Program-made: the position numbers and the translations under genes
Notes under the pieces: model-generated
Seen by the model: only the letters and a program-made list of their open reading frames with translations
Told to the model about the DNA's origin: nothing
Database searches by the model: none
From: Agrobacterium leguminum
Lineage (GTDB): Bacteria; Pseudomonadota; Alphaproteobacteria; Rhizobiales; Rhizobiaceae
Length of the DNA: 64,000 nt
Assembly: GCF_015704895.1 (NCBI RefSeq)
Contig: NZ_JADQWB010000008.1
Location: forward strand, 1-64,000
Reading direction: 5' to 3'
Part shown: positions 52,160 through 62,244 of the stretch, piece after piece
How positions within the stretch are numbered: position 1 is the first letter of the stretch
Layout: each line of letters opens with the position of its first letter

Positions 52160-55100
52160 TCACGCCGCGCTGTCGATTTCCTCCGCGCCGTTCGTCGGCA
52201 CGTAGTTGAGGACAGGACCGAGCCAGCGCTCCACCTCTTCCACCGGCATGTCCTTACGGCGCGCATAATCGAGAACCTGATCGCGCTCCACCTTGGCGAC
52301 ACCGAAATAATAGCTCTCGGGATGGCCGATATAGATGCCGGAGACGGAGGAGCCCGGCCACATGGCATAGCTTTCCGTCAGTTCCACGCCCGCCGCATTG
52401 GTGGCGTCGAGCAGGGCGAACAGCGTCTTCTTTTCGGTATGATCGGGCTGGGCCGGATAGCCGGGTGCCGGGCGAATGCCAGCATAGGCCTCGCCAATCA
52501 GCTCATCGCCGTTGAAGTTTTCCTGCGGCGCATAACCCCAGAATTCCTTGCGCACCCGCTCATGCATGCGCTCTGCAAAGGCTTCCGCGAAACGGTCGGC
52601 CAGCGCCTTGACGAGGATGGACGAATAATCGTCATTGGCCCGCTCGAAGCGCTCGGCAATCGCCACTTCCTCGATACCCGCCGTCACCACGAAACCGCCG
52701 ACATAATCGGCAACGCCGCTATCGACAGGCGCGACGAAATCGGACAGCGCCACATTGGGGCGACCATCGCGCTTGGAAAGCTGCTGGCGCAGCGTAAAGA
52801 AGGTCGCAAGCTCTTCCTGACGGCTTTCATCCGTAAACAGCCTGATATCGTCGCCCACGGCGTTGGCCGGCCAGAAGCCGATCACCGCCCGCGGACGGAA
52901 CCAGTTTTCCTCGATGATCTTCTTCAGCATCGCCTGCGCATCGCTGTAAAGCTGCCGCGCCGCCTCACCCTGCTTTTCGTCATCGAGGATCGCCGGGAAA
53001 CGGCCCTTCAATTCCCAGGTCTGGAAGAACGGCGTCCAGTCGATGTAACGGGAAAGCTCTTCAAGATCATAGGTTTCGAACACCCTGGTGCCGAAGAATT
53101 GCGGCTTGACGGCGCTATAGCTCGACCAGTCGATCTTGTGCGCATTCTCGCGGGCGCGGGACAGCGGCAGACGCTGCTTTTCGCGTTCGTTACGGGCGTG
53201 CGCCTCCGCCACCTTGGCATATTCGCTGCGGATGCCGTCGATATAAGCGGGCTTCTGTTCAGCCGAGAGAAGCGCCGACACAACACCCACCGCACGCGAA
53301 GCGTCGGTCACATAAATTGCCTGTCCCGCCTCGTAACGCGGGTGGATTTTCACCGCCGTATGCACACGGCTGGTCGTCGCGCCGCCGATCAGCAGCGGAA
53401 TGTCGAAACCCTGCCGCTCCATTTCAGCCGCCACATGCACCATCTCATCCAGCGAAGGCGTAATGAGGCCGGAAAGGCCGATCACATCCACCTTTTCGGC
53501 AATCGCCGTCTCGAGGATTTTCGTCGTCGGCACCATGACGCCGAGATCGATGATCTCGTAATTGTTGCAGGCGAGAACGACACCGACAATGTTCTTGCCG
53601 ATATCGTGCACATCGCCCTTCACGGTGGCCATCAGCACCTTGCCGGCGGCACTGCGCTCGGCCCCGCCATTCAGGCGCTTTTCCTCTTCCATGTAAGGAA
53701 GCAGCACGGCAACCGCCTGCTTCATCACGCGGGCGGATTTCACCACCTGCGGCAGGAACATCTTACCCGAGCCGAAGAGATCGCCGACCACATTCATGCC
53801 CGCCATCAGCGGCCCTTCGATGACGTGCAACGGGCGCTCCGCCTTCTGGCGCGCCTCTTCCGTATCGGCCTCGATATAGTCGGTAATGCCGTTGACCAGC
53901 GCATGCTCCAGCCGCTTCTCGACGGGCAGTTCGCGCCAGGAAAGGTCCTGAACCTTCGTATCCTTTGCACCCGTGCCACGGAAACGCTCCGCCACTTCAA
54001 GCAAACGCTCGGTCGCGTCGTCGCGGCGGTTCAGCACCACGTCCTCGCAGGCCTCACGCAGTTCCGGATCGATATTGTCGTAAACCGCAAGCTGCCCGGC
54101 ATTGACGATGCCCATATCCATGCCGACCTGAATGGCGTGGTAAAGGAACACGGCATGCATCGCCTCACGCACCGGCTCATTGCCGCGGAAGGAGAAGGAC
54201 AGGTTGGAAACACCGCCGGAAATATGCGTCAGCGGCATGGTTTCGCGGATGGTTCTGGTGGCCTGAATGAAATCCACGCCGTAATTATTGTGTTCCTCGA
54301 TACCCGTCGCAACGGCAAAGACGTTGGGGTCGAAGATGATGTCTTCCGGCGACAGGCCCGCCTTCTCGGTCAAGAGCTTGTAGGCACGCGAGCAAATCTC
54401 GACCTTGCGCTCGTAAGTATCGGCCTGCCCGACCTCATCGAAGGCCATGACCACGACTGCCGCACCGTAATTATGGACGAGCCGCGCCTGCTGGAGAAAC
54501 TTCTCCTCGCCTTCCTTCAGCGAAATCGAATTGACGATCGACTTGCCCTGAACGCATTTCAGGCCGGCCTCGATGATCTCGAACTTGGATGAGTCGATCA
54601 TCACAGGCACGCGGGCGATATCCGGCTCGGCGGCGATGAGGTTCAGGAACTCCACCATCGCCTTTTCGGAATCGATCAGGCCCTCATCCATGTTGATGTC
54701 GATGATCTGCGCACCGTTTTCCACCTGGTCGCGGGCGACAGCCAGAGCCGCCGTGTAATCGCCGGCGGTGATGAGCTTGCGGAAGCGGGCCGAGCCGGTG
54801 ACGTTGGTGCGTTCGCCGACATTGACGAAAGGAATGTCCTTGGTCAGCACGAAAGGCTCGAGGCCCGAAAGCGACATGAAGGGCTTGTGCTCGGGAATTT
54901 CGCGCGGCTTGTAACCTTTGACAGCCTCCGCAATCGCCCGGATGTGCTCCGGCGTCGAACCGCAGCAGCCGCCGACGATGTTGACGAGGCCGTCGCGAAC
55001 GAAGCCTTCCACCTGACGCGCCATCATTTCGGGCGTTTCGTCATATTGGCCGAATTCGTTTGGCAGGCCGGCATTCGGATAGGCGCAGACGAAGGTATCG

Positions 55101-55933
55101 GCCACGTCAGACAATTCCTGCAGATGCGGACGCATGGCGTCGGCACCCAATGCGCAGTTCAGGCCGATGGTGAAGGGGTTGGCATGGCGCACCGAATTCC
55201 AGAACGCTGAGGGCGTCTGGCCGGAAAGCGTGCGGCCGGAAAGGTCGGTAATCGTGCCGGAGATCATCACCGGCAGGCGGATGCCCTTGGCCTCGAAACG
55301 CTCCTCGCAGGCGAAGATCGCCGCCTTGGCGTTCAGCGTATCGAAGATCGTCTCGATCAGAATGATATCTGCACCGCCGTCGATAAGGCCATCAATCTGC
55401 TCGCCATAGGCGATGCGCAGATCGTCGAAGCTGACGGCGCGGTAACCGGGATTGTTGACGTCAGGTGAAATGGAGGCCGTGCGGTTGGTCGGGCCGATGG
55501 CGCCGGCCACGAAACGGCGGCGGCCATCTTCCCGCTCGGCACGCTGGGCGGCGCGGCGGACAATCGCTGCGCCCTCGCGGTTGAGGTCGTAGACGGCGTT
55601 TTCCATCTCGTAATCGGCCTGCGCGATGCGTGTGGACGAAAACGTGTTGGTTTCGAGAATATCCGCACCCGCCATGGCGTAGCGATAGTGGATGTCTTCG
55701 ATAGCGTCCGGCTGGGTCAGGATCAGAAGGTCGTTATTGCCCTTCTGATGACAGGCACAGCCGATAAAACGATCGCCACGAAAATGGTCTTCGTCAAAAC
55801 CCAGCCCCTGGATCTGCGTGCCCATGGCGCCGTCGAGAATGAGGATGCGTTCGCTGGCGGCATCGCGCAACGCCTTGAAAATTTCCGCGCCGTCACGCTT
55901 TGCCCCTTCAGGGCCGAACAGATCGTCAAACAC
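52160..55933 (-). CDS. metH: Cobalamin-dependent methionine synthase
   Basis: Transfers methyl from 5-methyl-THF through cobalamin to homocysteine. About 1257 residues, full length, in the usual order: homocysteine domain ([10 protein letters not shown], zinc motif GGCCGS), pterin-binding domain, the B12 cap and Rossmann domains with DVHDIGKN (His is the lower cobalt ligand), and a C-terminal reactivation domain. A GTG at 55933 is chosen because GAGGAG lies seven bases before it; ATG 55948 and TTG 55960 are alternatives. It needs the MetF product and carries the same operator as the metF operon. Confidence 0.96.
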   Translation of the reverse strand: MFDDLFGPEGAKRDGAEIFKALRDAASERILILDGAMGTQIQGLGFDEDHFRGDRFIGCACHQKGNNDLLILTQPDAIEDIHYRYAMAGADILETNTFSSTRIAQADYEMENAVYDLNREGAAIVRRAAQRAEREDGRRRFVAGAIGPTNRTASISPDVNNPGYRAVSFDDLRIAYGEQIDGLIDGGADIILIETIFDTLNAKAAIFACEERFEAKGIRLPVMISGTITDLSGRTLSGQTPSAFWNSVRHANPFTIGLNCALGADAMRPHLQELSDVADTFVCAYPNAGLPNEFGQYDETPEMMARQVEGFVRDGLVNIVGGCCGSTPEHIRAIAEAVKGYKPREIPEHKPFMSLSGLEPFVLTKDIPFVNVGERTNVTGSARFRKLITAGDYTAALAVARDQVENGAQIIDINMDEGLIDSEKAMVEFLNLIAAEPDIARVPVMIDSSKFEIIEAGLKCVQGKSIVNSISLKEGEEKFLQQARLVHNYGAAVVVMAFDEVGQADTYERKVEICSRAYKLLTEKAGLSPEDIIFDPNVFAVATGIEEHNNYGVDFIQATRTIRETMPLTHISGGVSNLSFSFRGNEPVREAMHAVFLYHAIQVGMDMGIVNAGQLAVYDNIDPELREACEDVVLNRRDDATERLLEVAERFRGTGAKDTKVQDLSWRELPVEKRLEHALVNGITDYIEADTEEARQKAERPLHVIEGPLMAGMNVVGDLFGSGKMFLPQVVKSARVMKQAVAVLLPYMEEEKRLNGGAERSAAGKVLMATVKGDVHDIGKNIVGVVLACNNYEIIDLGVMVPTTKILETAIAEKVDVIGLSGLITPSLDEMVHVAAEMERQGFDIPLLIGGATTSRVHTAVKIHPRYEAGQAIYVTDASRAVGVVSALLSAEQKPAYIDGIRSEYAKVAEAHARNEREKQRLPLSRARENAHKIDWSSYSAVKPQFFGTRVFETYDLEELSRYIDWTPFFQTWELKGRFPAILDDEKQGEAARQLYSDAQAMLKKIIEENWFRPRAVIGFWPANAVGDDIRLFTDESRQEELATFFTLRQQLSKRDGRPNVALSDFVAPVDSGVADYVGGFVVTAGIEEVAIAERFERANDDYSSILVKALADRFAEAFAERMHERVRKEFWGYAPQENFNGDELIGEAYAGIRPAPGYPAQPDHTEKKTLFALLDATNAAGVELTESYAMWPGSSVSGIYIGHPESYYFGVAKVERDQVLDYARRKDMPVEEVERWLGPVLNYVPTNGAEEIDSAA

Positions 55934-55981
55934 GGGCACACTCCTCATTTCGATTTGCAAGATCGCAAGCCGTCAAGTCAC

Positions 55982-55997
55982 ATAAAGATATGTTTAT
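55982..55997. promoter_or_regulatory. Operator before metH (copy of the metF-operon palindrome)
   Basis: ATAAAGATATGTTTAT differs from the perfect palindrome at 20445-20460 by one base. It lies 34-49 bases from the metH start (upstream on the minus strand). Confidence 0.75.
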
Positions 55998-56125
55998 GTC
56001 AATATATCTTCAAGGGACAGGCATGGCTTTGCGCAGTTGCAGCACGTTACGAAATATCGCTGACAGATGACAGGTTTATACGGCAAGGATATAAGCCGAA
56101 GCAGCAAACCGCATGGAGGACGAGA

Positions 56126-57373
56126 ATGCCCGAGGACGATCACAACAGCCGCAACTGGAACACCCTGCCCTGGCATCGCCAATGGCTGGTAAAACAGGCC
56201 GAGGGACTTTTCGATTTCTTCCAGTATCGTGCCGTCAATCCCGCCGGCGGCTTCTTCGATCTCGATGCCACGGGCGCGCCGCTGCAGCCAAACGACCCCG
56301 TGCGCGGCATTCACGCATCCGCCCGTATGGTACATTGCTTCTCCATCGGCCACCTGCTTGGCCGCCCGGGCTGCGGCGATATCGTCGACCACGGCATGAC
56401 CTATCTCTGGAACAGGCACCGCGATGGCGAGCATGGCGGTTATTTCTGGCAGGTGAACGATGCTGGCCCTGTGGACGCCACCAAACAGGGTTATGGCCAT
56501 GCCTTCGTGCTTCTGGCTGCCTCTTCCGCCAAGACCGTCGGCCACCCGCTGGCCGACAAGATGCTGGCCGATATTACCGAGGTTCTGGAAACCCGCTTCT
56601 GGGAAGAAAAACACGGCGCCATCGCCGAGGAATTCCATCGCGACTGGTCGCCTATCGAGAATTACCGCGGCCAGAACTCCAACATGCATCTGACCGAAGC
56701 GCTGATGGCCGCCTATGAGGTCACCGGCGACAATAGTTATCTCAGCAAGGCGGAGCGCATCGCCGATCTCGTCATTCGCCGCCGCGCCGGCGAGCTGGAT
56801 TTCCGCGTGCCGGAGCATTTCGACGAGAACTGGACGCTCGACAAGGAGTATCGCGGCAACGAAATGTTCCGCCCCTCCGGCTCCACCCCCGGCCACTGGC
56901 TGGAATGGGCGCGCCTCATCCTGCAATTATGGGTGCTGGGGGAGCGCCGCCACGACTGGATGCCGGTGGCCGCGAAATCGCTGTTCGTGCAATCCATGGC
57001 GCTCGGCTGGGACCGGGAAAAGGGCGGCTTCTTTTATACGCTCGACTGGAACGACAATCCCGACAAGCGGTCAAAGCTGTGGTGGCCCATGTCCGAGGCG
57101 GCGGGCGCTGCCCACTTCCTCAACGAGAACCTGCCGGCGGACAACTTCTATGAAGACAGCTATCGCCGCATCTGGAGCACCATCGCCAACAATTTCATCG
57201 ACCATGACAATGGCGGCTGGCACGAGGAATTGACGGAAGATCTGGTTCCCGCCCACACGCTGTTCCCCGGCAAGGGCGATATCTACCACGCGCTTCAGGC
57301 CTGCCTCATCCCGCTTTTCCCGGCGACGGGAAGCCTGACGAAGGTGATCAGGGAAAGCGGCGGGGATTATTGA
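56126..57373 (+). CDS. AGE family epimerase/isomerase
   Basis: N-acylglucosamine 2-epimerase superfamily protein of 415 residues, an (alpha/alpha)6-barrel. Typical blocks are HASARMVHCFSIGHLLG, GYGHAFVLLAASS, NYRGQNSNMHLTEA and the late HALQACLIPLF. Conserved histidines in RMVHC and MHLTE suit sugar isomerisation. Characterised Agrobacterium members include a mannose isomerase, a plausible but unproven activity here. The start has a GGAGGACGAG ribosome site. It is divergent from metH. Confidence 0.88.
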   Translation: MPEDDHNSRNWNTLPWHRQWLVKQAEGLFDFFQYRAVNPAGGFFDLDATGAPLQPNDPVRGIHASARMVHCFSIGHLLGRPGCGDIVDHGMTYLWNRHRDGEHGGYFWQVNDAGPVDATKQGYGHAFVLLAASSAKTVGHPLADKMLADITEVLETRFWEEKHGAIAEEFHRDWSPIENYRGQNSNMHLTEALMAAYEVTGDNSYLSKAERIADLVIRRRAGELDFRVPEHFDENWTLDKEYRGNEMFRPSGSTPGHWLEWARLILQLWVLGERRHDWMPVAAKSLFVQSMALGWDREKGGFFYTLDWNDNPDKRSKLWWPMSEAAGAAHFLNENLPADNFYEDSYRRIWSTIANNFIDHDNGGWHEELTEDLVPAHTLFPGKGDIYHALQACLIPLFPATGSLTKVIRESGGDY

Positions 57374-57392
57374 GGCGCGCTGCGCAACCGTC

Positions 57393-57504
57393 CGTCATGC
57401 CGGCCTTGAGCCGGCATCCAGCCACGGCGCGTCTGCGCCGTGAAAGAGTCCTCTGCGATCAATGACTTGATCGCACTGGACCCCGGATCAAGTCCGGGGT
57501 GACG
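57393..57504. repeat. Palindromic intergenic repeat with four hairpins
   Basis: Four consecutive hairpins: TGCCGGC/GCCGGCA, ACGGCGC/GCGCCGT, GCGATCA/TGATCGC and CCCCGG/CCGGGG, in about 110 bases between the AGE gene and the convergent phosphatase gene. Structure and GTCATGCCGG start resemble rhizobial repeat families, but it differs from the two families at 26327 and 34774. Confidence 0.75.
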
Positions 57505-57519
57505 ATGTCTGGCGGCATC

Positions 57520-58098
57520 TCAAAACCCGATGGTTTCCTCGAAATCGTCCCAGGACTGGTACATTTCATAGCGCCCGATACCGGGGATCGGCACATGCCC
57601 GTAATAGGGCGAAAGCTGAAATTCTGCGGCCGCCTCGCTCTTGCCGGCCACGGCGGCCACATAGATGGCGGAGGCGAGCCCGGTGCGGTTCGCGCCATGT
57701 TCGCAATGGATGAGAACAGGTTTTTCCGCATTGCGCAGCACGGCCGCCAGCGTTTCCGAATCTTCCACCGAGACCTTTTCGCTTGAACTCAGCGGATAAT
57801 CGACAAGCCGGATGCCGTTGTTCTTGGCCGCTAGACTTTCGGCATCGTACCAGCCTTCACGCTTTTCATCGCGCAGGTTGATGATCGTCTTGATGCCATA
57901 AGCCTTGGCATAGGCTGCGATGTCCTTGCCGCTCGGCTGGGCCGAACGATAAAGCTCTCCGGGAATGACTTCGTGAAAATTTCCGGTGAGCTGGCCGATG
58001 CCCATATGCGCACCCGCCAGAACCGGCAGGGCGACAAGGCCGATGGCGGTTATTTTCAGAAACTTCAGAACAATACGCAAAACATCAACCCGCGACAT
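57520..58098 (-). CDS. Dual-specificity/tyrosine phosphatase family protein, membrane-anchored
   Basis: Phosphatase of 192 residues with the P-loop HCEHGANRTG (Cys132, Arg138) of cysteine phosphatases. The first 32 residues include a hydrophobic segment (about 10-30), either an uncleaved anchor or a signal peptide, so the catalytic domain probably faces the periplasm. Similar rhizobial proteins are annotated as dual-specificity phosphatases; some dephosphorylate lipid A 1-phosphate or phosphatidylglycerol phosphate, so a lipid substrate should be considered. The substrate is not evident. Confidence 0.85.
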   Translation of the reverse strand: MSRVDVLRIVLKFLKITAIGLVALPVLAGAHMGIGQLTGNFHEVIPGELYRSAQPSGKDIAAYAKAYGIKTIINLRDEKREGWYDAESLAAKNNGIRLVDYPLSSSEKVSVEDSETLAAVLRNAEKPVLIHCEHGANRTGLASAIYVAAVAGKSEAAAEFQLSPYYGHVPIPGIGRYEMYQSWDDFEETIGF

Positions 58099-58117
58099 TC
58101 ATCGAATGGAGGGGGAA

Positions 58118-58213
58118 ATGGCATCGCAAATGGACGAAAACAAGTCGGCGACTGCCCCAGCCGGTTCCGTTACGGACGATGGCAATGCACCCATCCGCCT
58201 GAAACCGCTGTGA
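58118..58213 (+). CDS. Candidate 31-residue small protein
   Basis: ATG 58118 is preceded by a near-perfect ribosome site (GGAGGGGGAA). The 31-residue product is polar, with an acidic-basic middle (MDENKS, TDDGN) and an IRLKPL end, and has no membrane segment. It starts 19 bases from the divergent phosphatase gene. I do not recognise it. Evidence is the ribosome site and clean composition only; conservation would decide. Confidence 0.35.
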   Translation: MASQMDENKSATAPAGSVTDDGNAPIRLKPL

Positions 58214-58291
58214 TGCAGGGATTTTCCGGCCGCCGCTCACCGGCGCGAAAATTTTCAAAATGCCGTGATAACCGACAGCCACACGAACCGC

Positions 58292-58744
58292 TCAGTCGAA
58301 TTCCGCGGAAATGACGGTGACGCGCCATTCCAGCCGTTGCGGCTCCACCCTTTCATTGTTGCGCATCCGGAACGCCCGGCAGGCCGAGAAAGTCTCCCCG
58401 GCCTCGATCCGTCTTTCGCTCACCTGATAGGGATCGAAGGAAACGGAGGCACGGAAGGCCGGTTCGAACCCTTCGAGCGTATAGGTCAGCCGCTGTACGG
58501 CGACATTATTGTCGTTGCGAAAGCTGACGCGGATCGGCAATGCCGCATCCGGGCAGGCCGCATCGAATCCGGCGCTGGCGACGATATGGTCGAGCCGCTG
58601 GTTGCCGCGCCACCAGTCATAAATCACAAAGGCGGCGGTGGCCGTCCAGATCAACAACAGGCAGATGACGACGGATTTGAGATGCCGCGGAAATGCTATG
58701 AGGGTGAGAAGAAGAATGGCGCTGAGAACGGCTCCGACAATCAC
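58292..58744 (-). CDS. Hypothetical membrane protein
   Basis: Protein of 150 residues, no family recognised. Two hydrophobic segments (about 1-17 and 25-45) are followed by a periplasmic beta-rich domain (about 55-150) containing two cysteines (CPDAALP and CRAFRM) and the PIRVSFRNDNNVAVQRLTYTLEGF region, reminiscent of a FxLYD/immunoglobulin-like fold. Likely an envelope protein of unknown role. Confidence 0.6.
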   Translation of the reverse strand: MIVGAVLSAILLLTLIAFPRHLKSVVICLLLIWTATAAFVIYDWWRGNQRLDHIVASAGFDAACPDAALPIRVSFRNDNNVAVQRLTYTLEGFEPAFRASVSFDPYQVSERRIEAGETFSACRAFRMRNNERVEPQRLEWRVTVISAEFD

Positions 58745-59186
58745 GTCGCCCCTCCTCCGCTAAAATAAAGCCTCATGCGATCTCATCCTCCCATGCCCTT
58801 TCCGCCCGCAACGCCCTCTCACCGGGAAGTCGCAACGGTGTAGTCTCAACCGCAGCTTATGCCGCCGGCGATGCGGCGAAAAGCATCGGCACCGCCATAG
58901 TCTACCACAACTCTATGGTCGCGCCCTGCGCTGTCAAGACAACCAAGCGTGACGTCGGCCAGCCGCCCTGCCGGACTTTTGACGAAACGGCGAAGGGAAC
59001 CAAACACGGCCAAAGACGTTCGCCGCATCAGAACAGCATGGCGGGGCGATAAAAAGCCGCGATCCGGGGCAAGACGGCCAGTAAAGCCGGGAGGACACGA
59101 GCGCCTCTTGGAACCGCCGAACCCCGACCCATATTAAAAGCAGCTAATCTATGCTATGGATGTCAGTCAGCTCAGGGAGAAAAACG
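58745..59186. other. Intergenic region before the outer-membrane protein gene
   Basis: 442 bases. A 60-codon minus-strand frame (58846-59028) has fairly protein-like composition but no good ribosome site and no family I know, so I do not call it. The right end should hold the promoter of the porin-like gene. Confidence 0.4.
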
Positions 59187-59819
59187 ATGAAAACGCTGAT
59201 CGTAACGTCACTCCTGGCCCTGTCGGCCAGCACCGCAATGGCCGCGGATGCCGTCTACGAAACGCCCGCACCTCCGGTCGCGCAGGAAACCCTGCCCGTC
59301 TTCACCTGGTCTGGCCCCTATCTTGGTATCCAAGGCGGCGCGGGCTGGGCGAATGGCGATTTTTCGGCGGGCGGCCCGGTCGCCTCGGATAATTTCGACG
59401 GCGGCATTCTGGGCGCCTTCGTGGGTTACAATTACCAGTTCGACAATAATCTGGTCCTCGGCATCGAAGGCGATGTCGATTATAACTGGAACGACAACGA
59501 CTATGCGGGCACCGAAATCGGCACCGACTGGCAGGGCTCCGTCCGCGGCCGCGTCGGTTATGCCTTCGACCATGCCCTGCTCTATGCCACCGCCGGCTGG
59601 ACCGCGACACGCGGCTTCATCGAAACGCCCGGAGCCGGCAAGGACAGCACTACCTTCAACGGTTATACCGTTGGCGCGGGTCTGGACTATGCCTTCACCG
59701 ACAATGTGTTCGGCAGGCTGGAATATCGCTACAACGACTATAGCGACAAGGACATCTTCGGCATCAACACCGATGTCGACCAGCACACTGTAAAGGTCGG
59801 TCTCGGCGTGAAGTTCTGA
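59187..59819 (+). CDS. Outer membrane beta-barrel protein (Omp25/RopB-like)
   Basis: Outer-membrane protein of 210 residues: signal peptide 1-20 (AMA), then an eight-stranded barrel of alternating aromatic strands (GPYLGIQGGAGWANG, LGAFVGYNYQFDNN, VRGRVGYAFDHALLYATAGW) ending in Phe, as required for barrel assembly. This is the OmpA-like family of surface porins typical of Rhizobiales and Brucella. The start has an AGGGAGAAAAACG ribosome site and a strong terminator follows. Confidence 0.92.
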   Translation: MKTLIVTSLLALSASTAMAADAVYETPAPPVAQETLPVFTWSGPYLGIQGGAGWANGDFSAGGPVASDNFDGGILGAFVGYNYQFDNNLVLGIEGDVDYNWNDNDYAGTEIGTDWQGSVRGRVGYAFDHALLYATAGWTATRGFIETPGAGKDSTTFNGYTVGAGLDYAFTDNVFGRLEYRYNDYSDKDIFGINTDVDQHTVKVGLGVKF

Positions 59820-59841
59820 TCGCGACCAATCGATTTCGATA

Positions 59842-59868
59842 AAAAGCCCGGCCATCCGCCGGGCTTTT
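59842..59868 (+). terminator. Terminator of the Omp25-like gene
   Basis: AAAAGCCCGGC and GCCGGGCTTTT form a perfect stem with a CATCC loop, 22 bases after the stop. Confidence 0.9.
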
Positions 59869-60030
59869 CCGTCACTGAAAGGCTGAACCGGCTCAAATTC
59901 TTACATTCTGAAATCAGAAGAATATGAACTGTGCAGAAATGGAATATTCACAGGCCGTTCACCCGTCCCGTGCCATGATCCGGGCATAATGAGCCTCTAT
60001 CTCCCGAAGCAGGCTTATGGAGTAGCCCCG

Positions 60031-60402
60031 ATGAAAAAGATAATTCTTTCCACTATTGCCGCGCTGGTCGCCACCGGCAGCATTTTTGCATCCTATGGCA
60101 CTGCTGCCGCGCAGGACTATCCCTATCGCCCGCGCTATGACCGTGGCTACGACCGCGGCGGCCCACCCCCGCCGCCCTACCGCGAACACCGCCGCCACAA
60201 TGACGGCGCAGCGATTGCCGGCGGCCTCGCCGCAGGCGTCATCGGCGGCCTCATCGGCGGCGCCATCGCCAACAGCAATAACGGCCCGCGCTACTACGAG
60301 CCGCCACCGCCGCCCCGCCCCCGCTGCTGGTTCGAAGACCGCCGCGTTCCCAATTCCTATGATGGCGGCTGGCATACGGAAAGTATGCGGGTCTGCAACT
60401 GA
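60031..60402 (+). CDS. Hypothetical secreted protein, Pro/Arg/Tyr-rich with glycine-zipper
   Basis: Protein of 123 residues with a signal peptide (1-27, AAA-Q), a Tyr/Arg/Pro-rich N-terminal part, a glycine-zipper-like stretch (AIAGGLAAGVIGGLIGGAIA, about 60-79) that may insert in a membrane, and a C-terminal segment with two Cys (RCWFEDRR, MRVCN) that could form a disulfide. Similar small proteins are common in rhizobia as probable envelope lipoprotein-like factors. Function unknown. The start has a GGAG ribosome site. Confidence 0.7.
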   Translation: MKKIILSTIAALVATGSIFASYGTAAAQDYPYRPRYDRGYDRGGPPPPPYREHRRHNDGAAIAGGLAAGVIGGLIGGAIANSNNGPRYYEPPPPPRPRCWFEDRRVPNSYDGGWHTESMRVCN

Positions 60403-60573
60403 CATTAAAGCTTTCTCGATCCGGCTTGCCCCATCGGCACGCCGGATCGACACCGATGCATTCATTCCGCAGCCAGAATTTGCCATCGGCATAGCAGATC
60501 ACGCATCAGACGTGACAGAAGCGCGCGCGCGAAAAGCCGCAAAAAATCCCAAGCAATTGATCTTGAAAGAAAA

Positions 60574-60649
60574 TGGTGGGCCCGGAGGGACTCGAACCCC
60601 CAACCAAGCGGTTATGAGCCGCCGGCTCTAACCATTGAGCTACAGGCCC
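60574..60649 (-). tRNA. tRNA-Ile2 (CAU anticodon, lysidine-modified)
   Basis: 76-nucleotide cloverleaf including encoded CCA. Acceptor GGGCCUG pairs with CGGGCCC; anticodon loop CUCAUAA gives CAU. The anticodon arm and CCGCUUGGUU resemble E. coli tRNA-Ile2, not elongator Met, so it should be modified by TilS to read AUA. Confidence 0.93.
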
Positions 60650-60829
60650 TTTTCGGAAAAACCAGTCCGAAACACCGGTTTCGCAATGGCTCGAATCCGG
60701 TGGGTCACGCTCTAACGTAATTTTTTGAGCCCGACAAGCCAATGATGCTTTCGCAAAGCAGTGCCGCCGTATTAGCTACACAATCTAAGGCAATACCCTT
60801 CAAAGGGACTCAATCAACGAGGAAACACC

Positions 60830-61573
60830 ATGAAGACAAAAACGGCCCGCCTTTTCGCACTCACCGCAATGACCGCAGCAGCCATGATGCCGCTCGCCGC
60901 CCAGGTGTCTGCGCAGGAGGCTACTCCTCGCGAAGCCACCATCAGTGTTTCCGGCGAAGGCCAGTCGGCCATTGCCCCCGATATGGCGATCCTGTCCTTC
61001 AGCGTCGTCAAGCAGGCGGAGACCGCGGCTGCGGCGCTGACCGAAAACTCCAAGGCGCTTGCCGATGTTCTGAAGGCGCTGAAAGAGGCCGCCATCGAGG
61101 ACCGCGACCTGCAGACCAGCAACTTCTCGGTACAGCCGCTCTACAAGCACTATGAACCCAAGGATGGCGTCTATGTCGCGCCCGAGATCACCGGTTACCA
61201 GGTGTCCAACGGCCTGACCGTTCGCGTGCGCGACCTGAAGAAGCTCGGCACGATCCTCGATACCTCCGTCAAGCTCGGCATCAACCAGGGCGGCGACATC
61301 ACCTTCACCAATGACAAGCCCGAAGCGACGGTGACCGAAGCTCGCAAGCTGGCCGTTGCCGATGCGCTGGCCAAGGCGAAGACGCTGACGGAAGCGGCGG
61401 GCGTGAAGCTTGGCCGGGTCATTCAGATCAGCGAAAACTCGCAGCGCCCGATGCCGATACCGGCGGGCATGATGCGCGCTTCGATGGCGAAGGAAGCCGA
61501 CAGCGTTCCGATCGCTTCTGGCGAGAACAGCTACAGCGTGGTGGTCAACGTCACCTTCGCTCTCGAGCAATAA
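60830..61573 (+). CDS. SIMPL domain protein (BP26/Omp28-like)
   Basis: Secreted periplasmic protein of 247 residues. A signal peptide covers 1-29 and the rest is the SIMPL/DUF541 fold (ATISVSGEGQSAIAPDMAILSFSV, LQTSNFSVQPLY, GYQVSNGLTVRVRDLKKLG). The Brucella homologue BP26 is a major periplasmic antigen that forms a channel-like octamer; roles in oxidative stress are proposed. The start has a GAGGAAACACC ribosome site. A bidirectional terminator follows. Confidence 0.93.
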   Translation: MKTKTARLFALTAMTAAAMMPLAAQVSAQEATPREATISVSGEGQSAIAPDMAILSFSVVKQAETAAAALTENSKALADVLKALKEAAIEDRDLQTSNFSVQPLYKHYEPKDGVYVAPEITGYQVSNGLTVRVRDLKKLGTILDTSVKLGINQGGDITFTNDKPEATVTEARKLAVADALAKAKTLTEAAGVKLGRVIQISENSQRPMPIPAGMMRASMAKEADSVPIASGENSYSVVVNVTFALEQ

Positions 61574-61645
61574 GATCGACGGCGGGCGGCGCTTCGGCGC
61601 CGCTCCTGCTCCGTCTTGCGCTCAGCCATTCACATAACCCAAAAT

Positions 61646-61690
61646 AAAATGCCCCTCGCCTGCCTTTCCGGACAAGCGAGGGGCATTTTT
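61646..61690. terminator. Bidirectional terminator between SIMPL gene and hypothetical gene
   Basis: AAAATGCCCCTCGC and GCGAGGGGCATTTTT form a long perfect stem around a 16-base loop; ends are A-rich and T-rich. Confidence 0.9.
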
Positions 61691-61757
61691 GATCCATCTA
61701 CCGTACGGGGATATCGGCAGATCGATAAGGTCGCCGCTGTTAGCGGCGGATTACATA

Positions 61758-62093
61758 TTAGCGGCGGATGACGGGGCAGCCGCGCTCATTGGCGAAGACG
61801 ACGCGGTCACGGCCGCGACGGTCGAAGCCTGCAACCACGACACGGCGCGGCGATACATCGACGACGCGGGCGCGGCGAAGGCCCATGCGGCTCGCTTTTT
61901 CTTCCGCAAGCCACGGCGAGCAGCCACGGCCGGGGCGATCCGGGCGACCCCAGCCGGGGCGATGGCCATAGCCATCCTGAACCTGAACTCTGAACTGAAC
62001 ATCCGAGCCTGCGGAAGCCGCCGGCGCAGTAAAGGAAATTCCACCGAGGGCGATGAGGGCAGCCAGGCCGGCTTTTGCGAAGGTGCTGAACAT
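61758..62093 (-). CDS. Hypothetical secreted protein
   Basis: Protein of 111 residues. Signal peptide 1-28 (cleavage after ASA), then a Gly/Arg/Pro-rich region (GYGHRPGWGRPDRPGRGC) and a basic C-terminal half with SRMGLRRARVVDVSPRRVVVAG, resembling the small basic secreted proteins common in rhizobial genomes. Two or more cysteines (GRGCSPW, RGCPVIRR) could pair. No known domain is recognised. An upstream ATG (62132) is less likely. Confidence 0.65.
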   Translation of the reverse strand: MFSTFAKAGLAALIALGGISFTAPAASAGSDVQFRVQVQDGYGHRPGWGRPDRPGRGCSPWLAEEKASRMGLRRARVVDVSPRRVVVAGFDRRGRDRVVFANERGCPVIRR

Positions 62094-62244
62094 GAACTCA
62101 CTCCGTTTGTTGCTTTGCCGACAGGGGAACATCCCCCGGCGATTGACGAGACCCTAGACCCGCCCGCCTGAATATCAGCAGAACCGAATGTTCAGCAGGC
62201 GTTCAGGGAGGTTAACGCGGAACGCCTCGATCCGGATCCGGATA

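Noticed and set aside
52322..54592. 756-codon open frame antisense to metH
   Set aside because: Shadow of metH; composition is His/Arg-rich as expected from antisense reading and no ribosome site is present.
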